Shown: positions 7,088 through 13,769, counted from the first letter of the stretch. The stretch is DNA of 14,292 bases from Pseudomonadota bacterium (GCA_023396465.1 JAEWWF010000252.1:1-14292); one strand, 5' to 3'. Translations and numbers: made by a program. Notes: generated by a model not told the origin, from the sequence alone.

Positions 7088-7699
7088 TCAGGCGGGGATG
7101 TCGGCCTGCCGCGCCGCCACCACTGCGAAGCGGTCGGCCAGCGCCGCAAGCTCCACCCGGTGGAGGGTGTCTGCATCCACCACGGTCTGATCGCCCGGCA
7201 CCGCCGCCGGCAGCGGCCGGGTGGCGCAGGCGGTGGCCACGACAGTGTTGCGCCAGCCGAGGTCCAGCGCCGCCCGCACGGTGGCGCTCACGCACATATG
7301 GGTCATGAAGCCGACGACGATCAACTCGCGCCGGCCGGTGGCCCGCAGACGTTCGTCCAGGTCGGTTCCGGCGAAGGCATTGGGCAGGCGCTTGCGCACC
7401 ACCGCTTCGCCGGGGAGCGCCGCCACCGCTTCCATGATGGCACCGCGCGGGGCGTCCAGGTCGAAGGGGCCGCCGGCCCCGCCCTGGTGGACCACATGCA
7501 CCACCGGCGTGCCAGCGGCGCGGGCGCGGGCCAGAAGATCGGCGGCTTCCGAGGCGGCGGCGCCGGCATCGGGCAAGGCGAGCGGGCCAGCGAGATATTC
7601 GTTCTGGCAGTCGATGAGCAGCAGAACCGCCTCCGACAGGCGGGCGGGCGTCTGGCTGGCGCCGGCCATGGCTAGAAGGGTGAGCGGGGCGGTGGTCAT
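7088..7699 (-). CDS. Isochorismatase-like cysteine hydrolase
   Basis: This 203-residue member of the isochorismatase-like hydrolase superfamily (nicotinamidase, isochorismatase, N-carbamoyl amidohydrolases) is cytoplasmic. The putative catalytic triad is visible: Asp30 in LIDCQNEY, Lys103 in VRKRLPNAF and Cys136 in 'GFMTHMCVSATVRAAL'. The substrate cannot be read from sequence. True nicotinamidases have a D-x-H metal site that I do not see after Asp30, so a nicotinamidase role is less likely. The start at 7699 has GGAG 8 bases upstream. An upstream extension of the frame crosses the divergent promoter and is rejected. Divergent transcription from a LysR-type gene, with inverted repeats between, suggests that regulator controls it. 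Confidence 0.9.
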   Translation of the reverse strand: MTTAPLTLLAMAGASQTPARLSEAVLLLIDCQNEYLAGPLALPDAGAAASEAADLLARARAAGTPVVHVVHQGGAGGPFDLDAPRGAIMEAVAALPGEAVVRKRLPNAFAGTDLDERLRATGRRELIVVGFMTHMCVSATVRAALDLGWRNTVVATACATRPLPAAVPGDQTVVDADTLHRVELAALADRFAVVAARQADIPA

Positions 7700-7750
7700 G
7701 ACGTCATCTCCACGGGATGAGGGGCGAGGCTTGGCAAGCAGCCTAGCCCT

Positions 7751-7762
7751 TGCGCCGGCGCA
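7751..7762. promoter_or_regulatory. 12-bp perfect palindrome, candidate LysR-type operator
   Basis: TGCGCCGGCGCA is a perfect palindrome of the T-N10-A form, in the middle of the 126-bp divergent region between the cysteine hydrolase and the LysR gene. LysR-type regulators classically bind T-N11-A palindromes in such places. In DNA of this GC content a GC-rich palindrome may also arise by chance. Confidence 0.35.
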
Positions 7763-7785
7763 GGCCGTAGCGGAAACTTTGCCGC

Positions 7786-7805
7786 CTGCATCTGCATTTT
7801 TGCAG
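7786..7805. promoter_or_regulatory. CTGCAT direct repeat and CTGCA-N4-TGCAG inverted repeat before the LysR gene
   Basis: CTGCAT occurs twice in tandem (7786 and 7792). The second copy starts the inverted repeat CTGCA-TTTT-TGCAG (7792-7805), ending 20 bases before the LysR start codon. Its AT-rich centre stands out locally. The position fits an autoregulatory LysR site overlapping the promoter. Confidence 0.45.
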
Positions 7806-7825
7806 TAGGAGGGGCGGGGGACGGC

Positions 7826-8692
7826 ATGGATTGGGATGACGTGCGCTTCGTGGTGGCGATCCATCACGCCGGCAGCCTGTCGGGGGCGGCCCGGCAGTTG
7901 GGGGTGAATCAGACAACGGTGGCCCGTCGGCTAGCGGCCCTGGAAGGCGGCCTCGGCGCCACCCTGTTCACCCGTGCCGACGGACGTCAGGTGGCGACCG
8001 CTCTTGGCGATGCGGTGGCGGCCCGTGGCGAGGCCATGGCGGTGGAGGCGGAAGCCATCGCCCGTCTGGCCCGCGACGGTGGCGACGGGGCCGCCGCGGG
8101 CAACGTCCGCCTGACGGCCACCGAAAGCATCGCCGCCCGCTTTCTTGTGCCCCGCCTGGGACGGTTTTGGCGCCGCTGGCCCCACATCGCGCTGGAGATC
8201 GTGCCGTCATCCGGCACCCTCAACCTCACCCGCCGCGAGGCCGACATGGCGTTGCGTCTGGCGCGGCCGCGCGACTCGGGGGTGGTGGCGCGCAAGGTGG
8301 GGGAGTTCGGCTGTGCCCCCTACGGCCGGGCGGAGGATGGACCCGGCTTCGCCGGCCGCCGGTGGGTCGCCTACGATGACGGCCTCGCCCATCTGCCGGA
8401 AGCCCGATGGGCGGCCCGGATGCGCGGGGATGCCCCGGTGGTTCTGCGCTCGTCCCATGTCCTGGCGCTGCTGGAGGCGGTGCGCGCCGGTCACGGCATC
8501 GGCATGTTGCCCTGTTGGCTGGCCGATGCCGATCCCGACCTGATGCGGCTGAGCGAGGATGTGCCGGTGCGGCGTGAGGCGTGGCTGGTCATTCACGCCG
8601 GGCTGCGCCGGCAGGCACGCATCCGGGCCGTCGCGGACTGGGTGGCGGCGGAGTTCGCCGCCGCCGGGGCGGACCTGGCCGGTACTGCCTGA
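7826..8692 (+). CDS. LysR-type transcriptional regulator
   Basis: The protein has 288 residues, the usual LysR length. Residues 1-60 form the winged helix-turn-helix ('GSLSGAARQLGVNQTTVARRLAALE' is a textbook LysR HTH). Residues 61-88 form the linker helix, and about 90-285 the two-lobed effector-binding domain, beginning 'GNVRLTATESIAARFLVP'. The 'GHGIGMLPCWLAD' segment is also typical. The effector is not predictable. The start at 7826 has AGGAGG 13 bases upstream and a closer GGGGGA. It is divergent from the isochorismatase-like hydrolase with inverted repeats between, the classic layout of a LysR protein controlling its neighbour and itself. The 3' end is 6 bp from the convergent murI stop. 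Confidence 0.95.
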   Translation: MDWDDVRFVVAIHHAGSLSGAARQLGVNQTTVARRLAALEGGLGATLFTRADGRQVATALGDAVAARGEAMAVEAEAIARLARDGGDGAAAGNVRLTATESIAARFLVPRLGRFWRRWPHIALEIVPSSGTLNLTRREADMALRLARPRDSGVVARKVGEFGCAPYGRAEDGPGFAGRRWVAYDDGLAHLPEARWAARMRGDAPVVLRSSHVLALLEAVRAGHGIGMLPCWLADADPDLMRLSEDVPVRREAWLVIHAGLRRQARIRAVADWVAAEFAAAGADLAGTA

Positions 8693-8698
8693 CGCGAC

Positions 8699-9589
8699 TC
8701 ACACCGCCGTCAGCACCATCCCGGCGTCCATCGGCCGTGGTTGGTCGGCGGCGGCGAACGGCCAGCGGACGAGGCGGGAGAACCCGGCCGAGGCGGCGAA
8801 GGCATCCAGTTCCGGCGTCGGTACCGGCCCGGTGAAGCAGGCAACATCGGGCAGGGGCGGGGCCGGCTGTGGCGGCGGCGGGGCGCCGGGGCCATCCGCC
8901 AGCACCTGTGCCAGCCGCCGCGCCACCGGCTCGGCCGGGTCGAGCCAGGACAGGCCGGGGGGGAGCGCGGCTTCCAGTTCCGGCCGCAGGATCGGATAGT
9001 GGGTGCAGCCCAGCACCGCCACATCCACCGCCGCCGCTTCCGGCGCCAGCAGCGGTGCCAGATCGGCGCGCAGGCGGACGCCGTCCACCGCCAGGCCGCT
9101 GGCTTTGTCCTCGGCCAGCGCGGCGAGGTGGCGGCACCCCACCCGCACCACCCGGCAATCGGCGGCGAAACTGGCGATCAGACGATCGACGTAGGGTGTG
9201 CGGATGGTGCTCTCGGTCGCCAGCAGGGCGATGGTGCGGCTGCGCGACAGCATCGCGGCGGTCTTCACCGGCGGCACAACGCCGACCATCGGCACCGGCA
9301 CACCGGGGCGCAGGGCATCAAGGGCGATGGTGGTGGCGGTGTTGCAGGCGATCACCACCGCATCCAGCCGCCAATGGGCCAGGGCCTCGGCGACCAGGAC
9401 GCCAACCCGCGCGGTCAAGTCCTGCGGCGACAGGCGGCCATAGGGGAACCACGCCGAATCGGCGAGATAGGTCACGGCGGTTCCGGGGCAGGTGCGGCGG
9501 ATCGCCCGCACCACCGTCATGCCGCCGATACCGGAATCGAGGACCAAAACGGCGGTGGGCCGTGGTGGCCCGGAGAAGGAGTTTGTCAT
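8699..9589 (-). CDS. murI: Glutamate racemase
   Basis: This cytoplasmic enzyme interconverts L- and D-glutamate, supplying D-Glu for peptidoglycan. The 296 residues show the family landmarks in order: 'LVLDSGIGGMTVVRAI' (Asp18-Ser19), ADSAWFPYG at 43-51, ACNTAT with catalytic Cys82, 'PMVGVVPPVKTA', and GCTHYP with catalytic Cys195 followed by His197. Both cysteines of the two-base mechanism are present. The C-terminus carries a Pro-rich segment (PPPPQPAPP) and some 50 residues beyond the core, making it slightly longer than the 260-285 residues typical of the family. The ATG at 9589 lacks a good Shine-Dalgarno sequence, but no better in-frame start lies upstream. It is convergent with the LysR gene. 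The HWE kinase lies 76 bp upstream on the same strand, separated by a hairpin. Confidence 0.95.
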   Translation of the reverse strand: MTNSFSGPPRPTAVLVLDSGIGGMTVVRAIRRTCPGTAVTYLADSAWFPYGRLSPQDLTARVGVLVAEALAHWRLDAVVIACNTATTIALDALRPGVPVPMVGVVPPVKTAAMLSRSRTIALLATESTIRTPYVDRLIASFAADCRVVRVGCRHLAALAEDKASGLAVDGVRLRADLAPLLAPEAAAVDVAVLGCTHYPILRPELEAALPPGLSWLDPAEPVARRLAQVLADGPGAPPPPQPAPPLPDVACFTGPVPTPELDAFAASAGFSRLVRWPFAAADQPRPMDAGMVLTAV

Positions 9590-9635
9590 TCGCGGTCGAA
9601 TAAACCATTGCGCGTGTTGGCGGGCCGCAACTCTA

Positions 9636-9662
9636 CCCCTTTCGACCGAGGCTGCGAAGGGG
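9636..9662 (-). terminator. Hairpin just downstream of the HWE kinase stop
   Basis: On the minus strand, GGGG/CCCC, AA/TT and CG/CG pair across 9636-9644 and 9655-9662, with one bulged base and a 10-base loop. It begins 3 bases past the kinase stop codon, in the 76-bp gap before murI. No T-run follows, so it could be a weak terminator or an mRNA 3' stabiliser. Confidence 0.4.
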
Positions 9663-9665
9663 GTG

Positions 9666-11051
9666 TCACGCCGCCGGCAGCGGCAGGCCGATGATGCAGC
9701 GGACGCCGCTGCTGTCGAGTCGGTAAGAGGTGCGGGCGCCGAAAGCGTGCGGCAAGGCCCGCTCGATCAGCCGGCGGCCGAAGCCGCTGCGCGGTGGGGC
9801 AGGCAGTGGCAGCGGCTCCGCCACCTGCTCGTCCCAGTCCAGCGTCAGCAGATTGCCGCCGTCGGCCGCTTTCTCCACCGCCCAGGTCACGCGCAGTTGT
9901 CCAGCCCCCTGCTTAAGGGCGCCATACTTGCGGGCGTTGGTGGCCAGTTCGTGCAGCACAAGGCTGAGGGTCTGCACCACCGACGGCGGCAACGCCACCT
10001 CCGGTCCCTCCAGCGTCACCGCCAGGGTGGGGCCCTCGGCGCCGAGGGCGTCCATTTCCATGCGCAGCAGGCCGCCGATGGTCACCACGGCGTCGTCTGG
10101 GTGGGCGAGCAGATCCTGCACCCGCGACAGGGCCTCCAGGCGGTCGGTGAAGCGTTGCGAGAAATCGTCCAGGCTGCTGGAGGTGATGCGGGTCTGGTGC
10201 GCGAGGGAGGTCACCAGCGCCAGCAGGTTGCGCCCGCGATGGTGCAGTTCGGCCACCATCACCCGCAAGGTTTCCTCCCATCGGCGGCGGTCGGTGGTGT
10301 CTTCCATGACGCCGATCATCCGCACCGGCTGGCCGTCGTTGTCATAGAGGAACGAGCCACGGCCATAGCACCACCGTACCGTGCCGTCGGGATGCAGGGT
10401 GCGGAAGTGATGGCGATAGGGGGTGTGATCGTCGCGTGCCTGAGCCAGCGCCGCTTCGGTCTCGGGACGGTCGTCGGGATGGACGCGCGCGATCCAGGCG
10501 TCATAGCTCGGGCGCACGCTGCCGATGCCGTAGCCCATCATGCGGTAGTGGGACTCCGACCAGGTGATCTCGCCGCTGTCCATGGCCCAGTCCCAGGTCG
10601 CCAGATTGCCGGCATCCATGGCCATGCGCAGGCGTTCCTCGCTGGAGCGCAGCGCCTCCGCCACCCGGCGGCTTTCGGTGATGTCGCGGAACACCGCCGC
10701 CACCCGCCGTCGCCGGGCCGGGCCGAGGGGCAGAACGAAGATGTCGAGCCAGATGCCCAGGCCGCCGACATACAGCTCCCGTCGTTCGCCGCCGCCGGAT
10801 GCCAGAACCCGCGCCCACAGGTCTCGCCACAGCGGCAGTCCCTTGGGGTCGATGGCGCTGAGAGCATGTCCGGCGAGCGAGCGCCGCAGGATGCGGACCG
10901 CGGCGGGGTTTTCGGTGGTGATCGTGATATCCTGCGGGACGCCGCGGGCATCCTGTTCCAGGCGGCCAATGACCACGCCCTCGTCCATGCCGTCAAGGAG
11001 GGCCCGCAACTCGACGGGGGGGATCGTGTCCGAAGGGGGCGAAAGCGTCAT
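9666..11051 (-). CDS. Soluble PAS-PAS HWE-family sensor histidine kinase
   Basis: The protein has 461 residues and no signal peptide or membrane segment, so it is cytoplasmic. A first PAS-like domain covers about 12-127 (ending VAAVFRDITESRR). A second, PAS_3-like, covers about 140-256 ('ATWDWAMDSGEITWS', 'VHPDDR', 'VRMIGVMEDTTDRRR'). The catalytic part is HWE type: the phospho-acceptor region 'VAELHHRGRNLLALV', probably His271, then HELATNARKYGAL with His367 and Asn372, and the Trp-x-Glu element DWDEQ (Trp406, Glu408). It ends 'GFGRRLIERALPHAFGA', the family's C-terminal helix. HWE kinases are common in alphaproteobacteria, often in light, redox or general stress signalling. No response regulator or anti-sigma partner gene is present here. 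SD GGAG lies 6 bases upstream of the ATG. It is divergent from trxC across about 196 bp. Confidence 0.93.
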   Translation of the reverse strand: MTLSPPSDTIPPVELRALLDGMDEGVVIGRLEQDARGVPQDITITTENPAAVRILRRSLAGHALSAIDPKGLPLWRDLWARVLASGGGERRELYVGGLGIWLDIFVLPLGPARRRRVAAVFRDITESRRVAEALRSSEERLRMAMDAGNLATWDWAMDSGEITWSESHYRMMGYGIGSVRPSYDAWIARVHPDDRPETEAALAQARDDHTPYRHHFRTLHPDGTVRWCYGRGSFLYDNDGQPVRMIGVMEDTTDRRRWEETLRVMVAELHHRGRNLLALVTSLAHQTRITSSSLDDFSQRFTDRLEALSRVQDLLAHPDDAVVTIGGLLRMEMDALGAEGPTLAVTLEGPEVALPPSVVQTLSLVLHELATNARKYGALKQGAGQLRVTWAVEKAADGGNLLTLDWDEQVAEPLPLPAPPRSGFGRRLIERALPHAFGARTSYRLDSSGVRCIIGLPLPAA

Positions 11052-11117
11052 GATCCGCTCCGCGTGGAGTCAGGGGGCTCGCATTCCGTACCAAAGTCTG
11101 ACACTTCCACGAGGTTG

Positions 11118-11140
11118 CGAGTCACCCACCTCCTGACTCG
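11118..11140. promoter_or_regulatory. Perfect 7-bp inverted repeat, candidate operator
   Basis: CGAGTCA-N9-TGACTCG lies in the divergent region between the HWE kinase and trxC, 67 bp upstream of the kinase start. A further GAGTCA copy lies at 11067, near the kinase start codon. The repeat could bind a dimeric regulator; the regulator is unknown. Confidence 0.45.
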
Positions 11141-11187
11141 GACATGCCTCCATGAGGCTTATGGGCACACCTGGCAGCCTTGCAGAT

Positions 11188-11207
11188 ACATAAGCATAGT
11201 CTTATGT
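11188..11207. promoter_or_regulatory. Perfect 7-bp inverted repeat overlapping the trxC promoter region
   Basis: ACATAAG-N6-CTTATGT is a perfect inverted repeat ending 40 bp before the trxC start, in a strikingly AT-rich patch. A TTGCAG at 11180 and TATGTG 17 bp downstream of it could be -35 and -10 elements, so the repeat would cover the promoter. The 7-6-7 geometry fits a dimeric helix-turn-helix regulator. No family is assigned. Confidence 0.5.
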
Positions 11208-11247
11208 GGTTGCCGCCAGTCCCGTTTCCTCCGCAGAGAGACCGTCA

Positions 11248-11706
11248 ATGACCGCCGATGCCCCCGCTGTCGTCCACCAGATCGCCTGTCCCCATTGCCT
11301 GACCGCCAATCGCGTCCCCGCCGACCGGCCAGCGGGGAAGGCCCGGTGCGGCGCCTGCAAGGAGGCGCTGTTCGACGGCCGCCCGGTCGAGGCCGACGAG
11401 GCCACCTTCGACAGCCTCGTCGGTCGCACCGACATTCCGGTGGTGGTGGATTTTTGGGCGCCGTGGTGCGGACCCTGCCGCATGATGGCGCCGGCCTACG
11501 AGCAGGCGGCGGCACGGCTTGAGCCGCAGGTGCGGCTGTTGAAAGTGGACACCCAGGCCAACCCTGGCCTCGCCGCCCGTCACGGAATCCGGTCCATCCC
11601 GACGCTGGCGGTGTTCAGCCGGGGTCAGGAGGTGACCCGCCAGTCCGGCGCCCTGCCGCTGCCGCAGTTGCTGCGCTGGATCGAAGCCGCGACGGCCTAC
11701 GCCTGA
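11248..11706 (+). CDS. trxC: Thioredoxin 2 (zinc-ribbon thioredoxin)
   Basis: This 152-residue protein is a cytoplasmic thiol-disulfide reductant of the TrxC type. An N-terminal zinc ribbon has Cys14-x2-Cys17 and Cys34-x2-Cys37 (CPHC, CGAC), which in E. coli Trx2 bind zinc. The thioredoxin fold follows, with active site 'DFWAPWCGPC' (Cys74, Cys77) and the cis-Pro loop 'HGIRSIPTLAVF'. Overall order and length match TrxC. An upstream in-frame ATG at 11206 lies inside the AT-rich inverted repeat. The ATG at 11248 is preferred for family length and an AGAGAG tract about 8 bases upstream. In E. coli trxC is controlled by OxyR; here only an unassigned inverted repeat is seen. It is convergent with the SPOR lipoprotein gene, with 10 bp between stops. 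Confidence 0.93.
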   Translation: MTADAPAVVHQIACPHCLTANRVPADRPAGKARCGACKEALFDGRPVEADEATFDSLVGRTDIPVVVDFWAPWCGPCRMMAPAYEQAAARLEPQVRLLKVDTQANPGLAARHGIRSIPTLAVFSRGQEVTRQSGALPLPQLLRWIEAATAYA

Positions 11707-11716
11707 CGACGGCGGT

Positions 11717-12799
11717 TCAGCTCTCGCGCGGGAAGCACTGCACGCCGGTCCGCTGGAGCGACTCGCAGGCGCGGGTGGCTTCGCCGCGGCTGGCGAAGCC
11801 GCCGGCCGACAGGCGCCACAGCCCGCCGCCTTCCTCGATGCGCGGCTGGGCTCCCGGCAGGACGCTGCCGATGCGGGCCTGCCAGCGGCTCCACGCCTGA
11901 CGGGCGGCTTCCTCGCTCGACAGGGCGGCGAGTTGCAGCGTCCACGGTGACGCCGCGCCGACGGCGAGGGAGATACGGCCGGGGTTGGCCGCCGCCGCCT
12001 CGGCCCGCAGGGGTTCCCCCGTCGGCGCGGGGGTGGTGGCCGCATCGGCGGGCGGCGGGGCCAGCGGGCCCTTCAGCGATTCGCGCTCCACTCCGGCCGA
12101 GGACGGCACCGGCGTTCCGGCCAAGGGCTCGGCGGTGGCAGCAATGTCGGCGCCGGTGCCGCTGGATGGGCGGAAAGACAGCAGTTCCTTTTTCTCCATG
12201 CGGCCGTCGACGTCGCGCAACTCCATCACCGTGTTCCTCACCTCCGGCGCGTAATAGAGCGTCTCGAAGCGGCCGCCGCGCTGGCAGAACACTTCCACCG
12301 CCGTGAACGCACCCGCCGGCACCGTCAGCTGGCGCGGGCCGCGCACCTCGCAGGTGTGTTCGATGGCGCGTTCCATGCGGCCGTCGTTGGCCGAGGTGAT
12401 CTCGGTGCGGTAGGCGGCGGCCTTGCCTGGCTGGAGCGGGAACAGGGTGAGGTCCGGCAGGGTCGGCGGGGTGTAGAGCAGCACCGTCTGCGGCCCGGCC
12501 TCCGGCATGACGCGGGCGGCGGGCAGCAGCGGGTCGCCCAGGCTCTCCCAGCGGCGGCCGTCGGTGGCGGCGAAGGTGACGCGGCCGTCCTCGCCCACCG
12601 CCACCACCTTCTCCACCACCTCCTCGCCATCGAGGACGTAGGTCCAGGTGTCATCGGCGGTGTATTGCGGCAGCACCGAGCGCGCCATCACGTCGCCCTG
12701 TGTCGACGGCGTGCCGCGTCCCCCGCCGCCGGTGAGCGAGCAGGCGGACAGGGCGAGGCTGGCAGTGGCGACGAGCGCGACGGCGCGGACGGAGAACAT
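11717..12799 (-). CDS. Lipoprotein with C-terminal SPOR domain
   Basis: The product has 360 residues. Residues 1-20 form a lipoprotein signal with lipobox LSAC, so Cys20 is the likely lipidation site. Residues about 45-235 form a Trp/Tyr- and beta-rich region ('DDTWTYVLDGEEVVEKVVAVG', 'LTLFPLQPGKAAAYRTEI') that I cannot assign to a family. A Pro/Ala-rich linker runs from about 235 to 280. A SPOR domain follows at about 283-360 ('SPWTLQLAALSSEEAARQAW' ... 'LWRLSAGGFASRGEATRACE'). SPOR domains bind denuded peptidoglycan glycan strands, often at the division site. The lipid anchor implies a periplasmic protein on the inner or outer membrane. GGGAG lies 5 bases before the ATG. Longer in-frame extension to 13153 is rejected because it crosses a structured non-coding region and would hide the lipobox. 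Confidence 0.9.
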   Translation of the reverse strand: MFSVRAVALVATASLALSACSLTGGGGRGTPSTQGDVMARSVLPQYTADDTWTYVLDGEEVVEKVVAVGEDGRVTFAATDGRRWESLGDPLLPAARVMPEAGPQTVLLYTPPTLPDLTLFPLQPGKAAAYRTEITSANDGRMERAIEHTCEVRGPRQLTVPAGAFTAVEVFCQRGGRFETLYYAPEVRNTVMELRDVDGRMEKKELLSFRPSSGTGADIAATAEPLAGTPVPSSAGVERESLKGPLAPPPADAATTPAPTGEPLRAEAAAANPGRISLAVGAASPWTLQLAALSSEEAARQAWSRWQARIGSVLPGAQPRIEEGGGLWRLSAGGFASRGEATRACESLQRTGVQCFPRES

Positions 12800-12876
12800 G
12801 GCGGCTCCCGGAGTGATACGTCGAGTCGGGCCATGATAGTCGGCGCCGCGCCCAGCACCAATGAAACTTGCCGCCC

Positions 12877-12914
12877 GGCCAGCGCTGGCCCTGCGCCTTC
12901 TTCGGCCGGCGCAG
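12877..12914. repeat. 14-bp perfect palindrome abutting a 7-bp stem-loop
   Basis: GGCCAGCGCTGGCC (12877-12890) is a perfect palindrome. It is immediately followed by CTGCGCC, a 10-base spacer and GGCGCAG (12891-12914). The two stems are contiguous. The role is unknown: possibly an unrecognised structured RNA, a repeat element or a regulatory site. Confidence 0.5.
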
Positions 12915-13010
12915 GCGGTTGCGGGCCTTGGCATAGGGGGCGGAGGGCAGACAGTGCCGCCGGCAGGCGCAACGGCAGGCCGCGTCAGAGCAGCCATGGC
13001 AGGCAGGGGC

Positions 13011-13039
13011 TTGCGCGACGGCGCGGTTGCGCCTATAAA
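13011..13039 (+). promoter_or_regulatory. Sigma-70-type promoter for rpmI-rplT
   Basis: TTGCGC (13011-13016) and TATAAA (13034-13039) are separated by 17 bp, the optimal spacing. This is the best promoter-like sequence in the window. Transcription would start near 13046, giving an rpmI leader of about 124 bases. Confidence 0.6.
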
Positions 13040-13043
13040 CACG

Positions 13044-13079
13044 CCCTTCCAAAAAGGGAGCGGCCAGGCGATGGCTCCC
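13044..13079 (+). promoter_or_regulatory. rpmI leader with two mutually exclusive hairpins
   Basis: CCCTT (13044-13048) can pair with AAGGG (13054-13058). The same GGG can instead pair as GGGAGC (13056-13061) with GCTCCC (13074-13079). Overlapping stems in a ribosomal-protein leader suggest possible autoregulation by L20, as established in E. coli and Bacillus for their own leaders. Here it is inference only. Confidence 0.35.
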
Positions 13080-13169
13080 CCGGCGCTCAGGGTCTTCCTG
13101 GCGACGGGTGTTCGGGCCAAGGGCATGCCGACCCGCTCATGACGGTCACCCAAGCTTCAGAGGACCAAA

Positions 13170-13370
13170 ATGCCCAAGCTGAAGACCAAGAGCGCTGCCA
13201 AGAAGCGCTTTCGCACCACCGGCACTGGCAAGGTGCGCGCCAACGTGGCCTACAAGCGCCACATGCTGCGCAACAAGCCCAAGCAGATGAAGCGGCAGGC
13301 GCGCGGGACGTTCATCCTGTGCAAGTCGGACGCCGAAATCGTCAAGAAGTTCTTCCTGCCCTACGCTTAA
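13170..13370 (+). CDS. rpmI: 50S ribosomal protein L35
   Basis: This is a 66-residue, very basic protein with the L35 signature throughout: 'MPKLKTKSAAKKRFRTTGTGK', then HMLRNKPKQMKRQARG and a C-terminal hydrophobic VKKFFLPYA. Length matches the family (64-67). It is a component of the large ribosomal subunit. AGAGGA lies 6 bases before the ATG. It is followed by rplT after 23 bp, so the two are almost certainly co-transcribed. Cys51 in 'FILCKSDAE' is unremarkable. The leader structures upstream may couple its expression to L20 levels. Confidence 0.98.
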   Translation: MPKLKTKSAAKKRFRTTGTGKVRANVAYKRHMLRNKPKQMKRQARGTFILCKSDAEIVKKFFLPYA

Positions 13371-13393
13371 TCACGCCGGTCGGAGTTTAAGAC

Positions 13394-13750
13394 ATGTCCC
13401 GAGTCAAGCGCGGCGTTACCACGCACGCCCGTCACAAGAAGGTTCTGAAGCTCGCCAAGGGTTACCGCGGCCGCTCCAGCACCAACTTCCGCATCGCGAT
13501 CGAGAAGGTCGAGAAGGGCCTCCAGTACGCCTATCGCGACCGCCGCAACAAGAAGCGCGATTTCCGCGGCCTGTGGATCCAGCGCATCAACGCCGCTGTC
13601 CGCGAGCACGGCATCAACTACTCGACGTTCATGAACGGTCTCAACAAGGCCGGCATCGAACTCGACCGCAAGGTGCTGTCCGACCTCGCCATCACGCAGC
13701 CGGAAGCGTTTGCGTCCCTGGTCAAGCAGGCCCAGGCGGCCCTCGACTAG
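13394..13750 (+). CDS. rplT: 50S ribosomal protein L20
   Basis: The product has 118 residues, the standard length of L20. It has the long basic N-terminal helix that threads into 23S rRNA ('MSRVKRGVTTHARHKKVLKL', 'AKGYRGRSSTNFRIAIEKVEK') and the C-terminal globular domain (RDFRGLWIQRINAAVREHG, 'YSTFMNGLNKAGIELDRKVL', 'LSDLAITQPEAF'). L20 is needed early in 50S assembly and in several bacteria represses its own operon by binding the leader mRNA. GGAG lies 9 bases before the ATG. It is 23 bp after rpmI. Downstream hairpins separate it from pheS. Confidence 0.98.
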   Translation: MSRVKRGVTTHARHKKVLKLAKGYRGRSSTNFRIAIEKVEKGLQYAYRDRRNKKRDFRGLWIQRINAAVREHGINYSTFMNGLNKAGIELDRKVLSDLAITQPEAFASLVKQAQAALD

Positions 13751-13769
13751 GACGGCGGATTCGGTCATA

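Larger units (their letters stand above)
12800..13169. other. 370-bp divergent intergenic region upstream of rpmI
   Basis: No convincing gene is present; the open frames here are Arg/Ala/Pro-rich shadows. It holds the SPOR lipoprotein leader, a palindrome cluster (12877-12914), a promoter-like sequence (13011-13039) and the rpmI leader with potential hairpins (13044-13130). infC, common upstream of rpmI elsewhere, is not here. Confidence 0.7.

Noticed and set aside
5844..7190. 448-codon plus-strand open frame
   Set aside because: It starts out of frame inside the histidine kinase and is antisense to the hemerythrin and MarR genes, both of which have intact family motifs.
9492..11522. 676-codon plus-strand open frame
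   Set aside because: It runs antisense through murI and the HWE kinase and into trxC out of frame. It has no recognisable domain, and the genes on the other strand are well supported.
12356..13390. 344-codon and 93-codon (12861-13142) plus-strand frames in the rpmI upstream region
   Set aside because: They are Gly/Arg/Ala-rich with no domain, overlap the lipoprotein gene or rpmI in other frames, and have no convincing ribosome-binding site.
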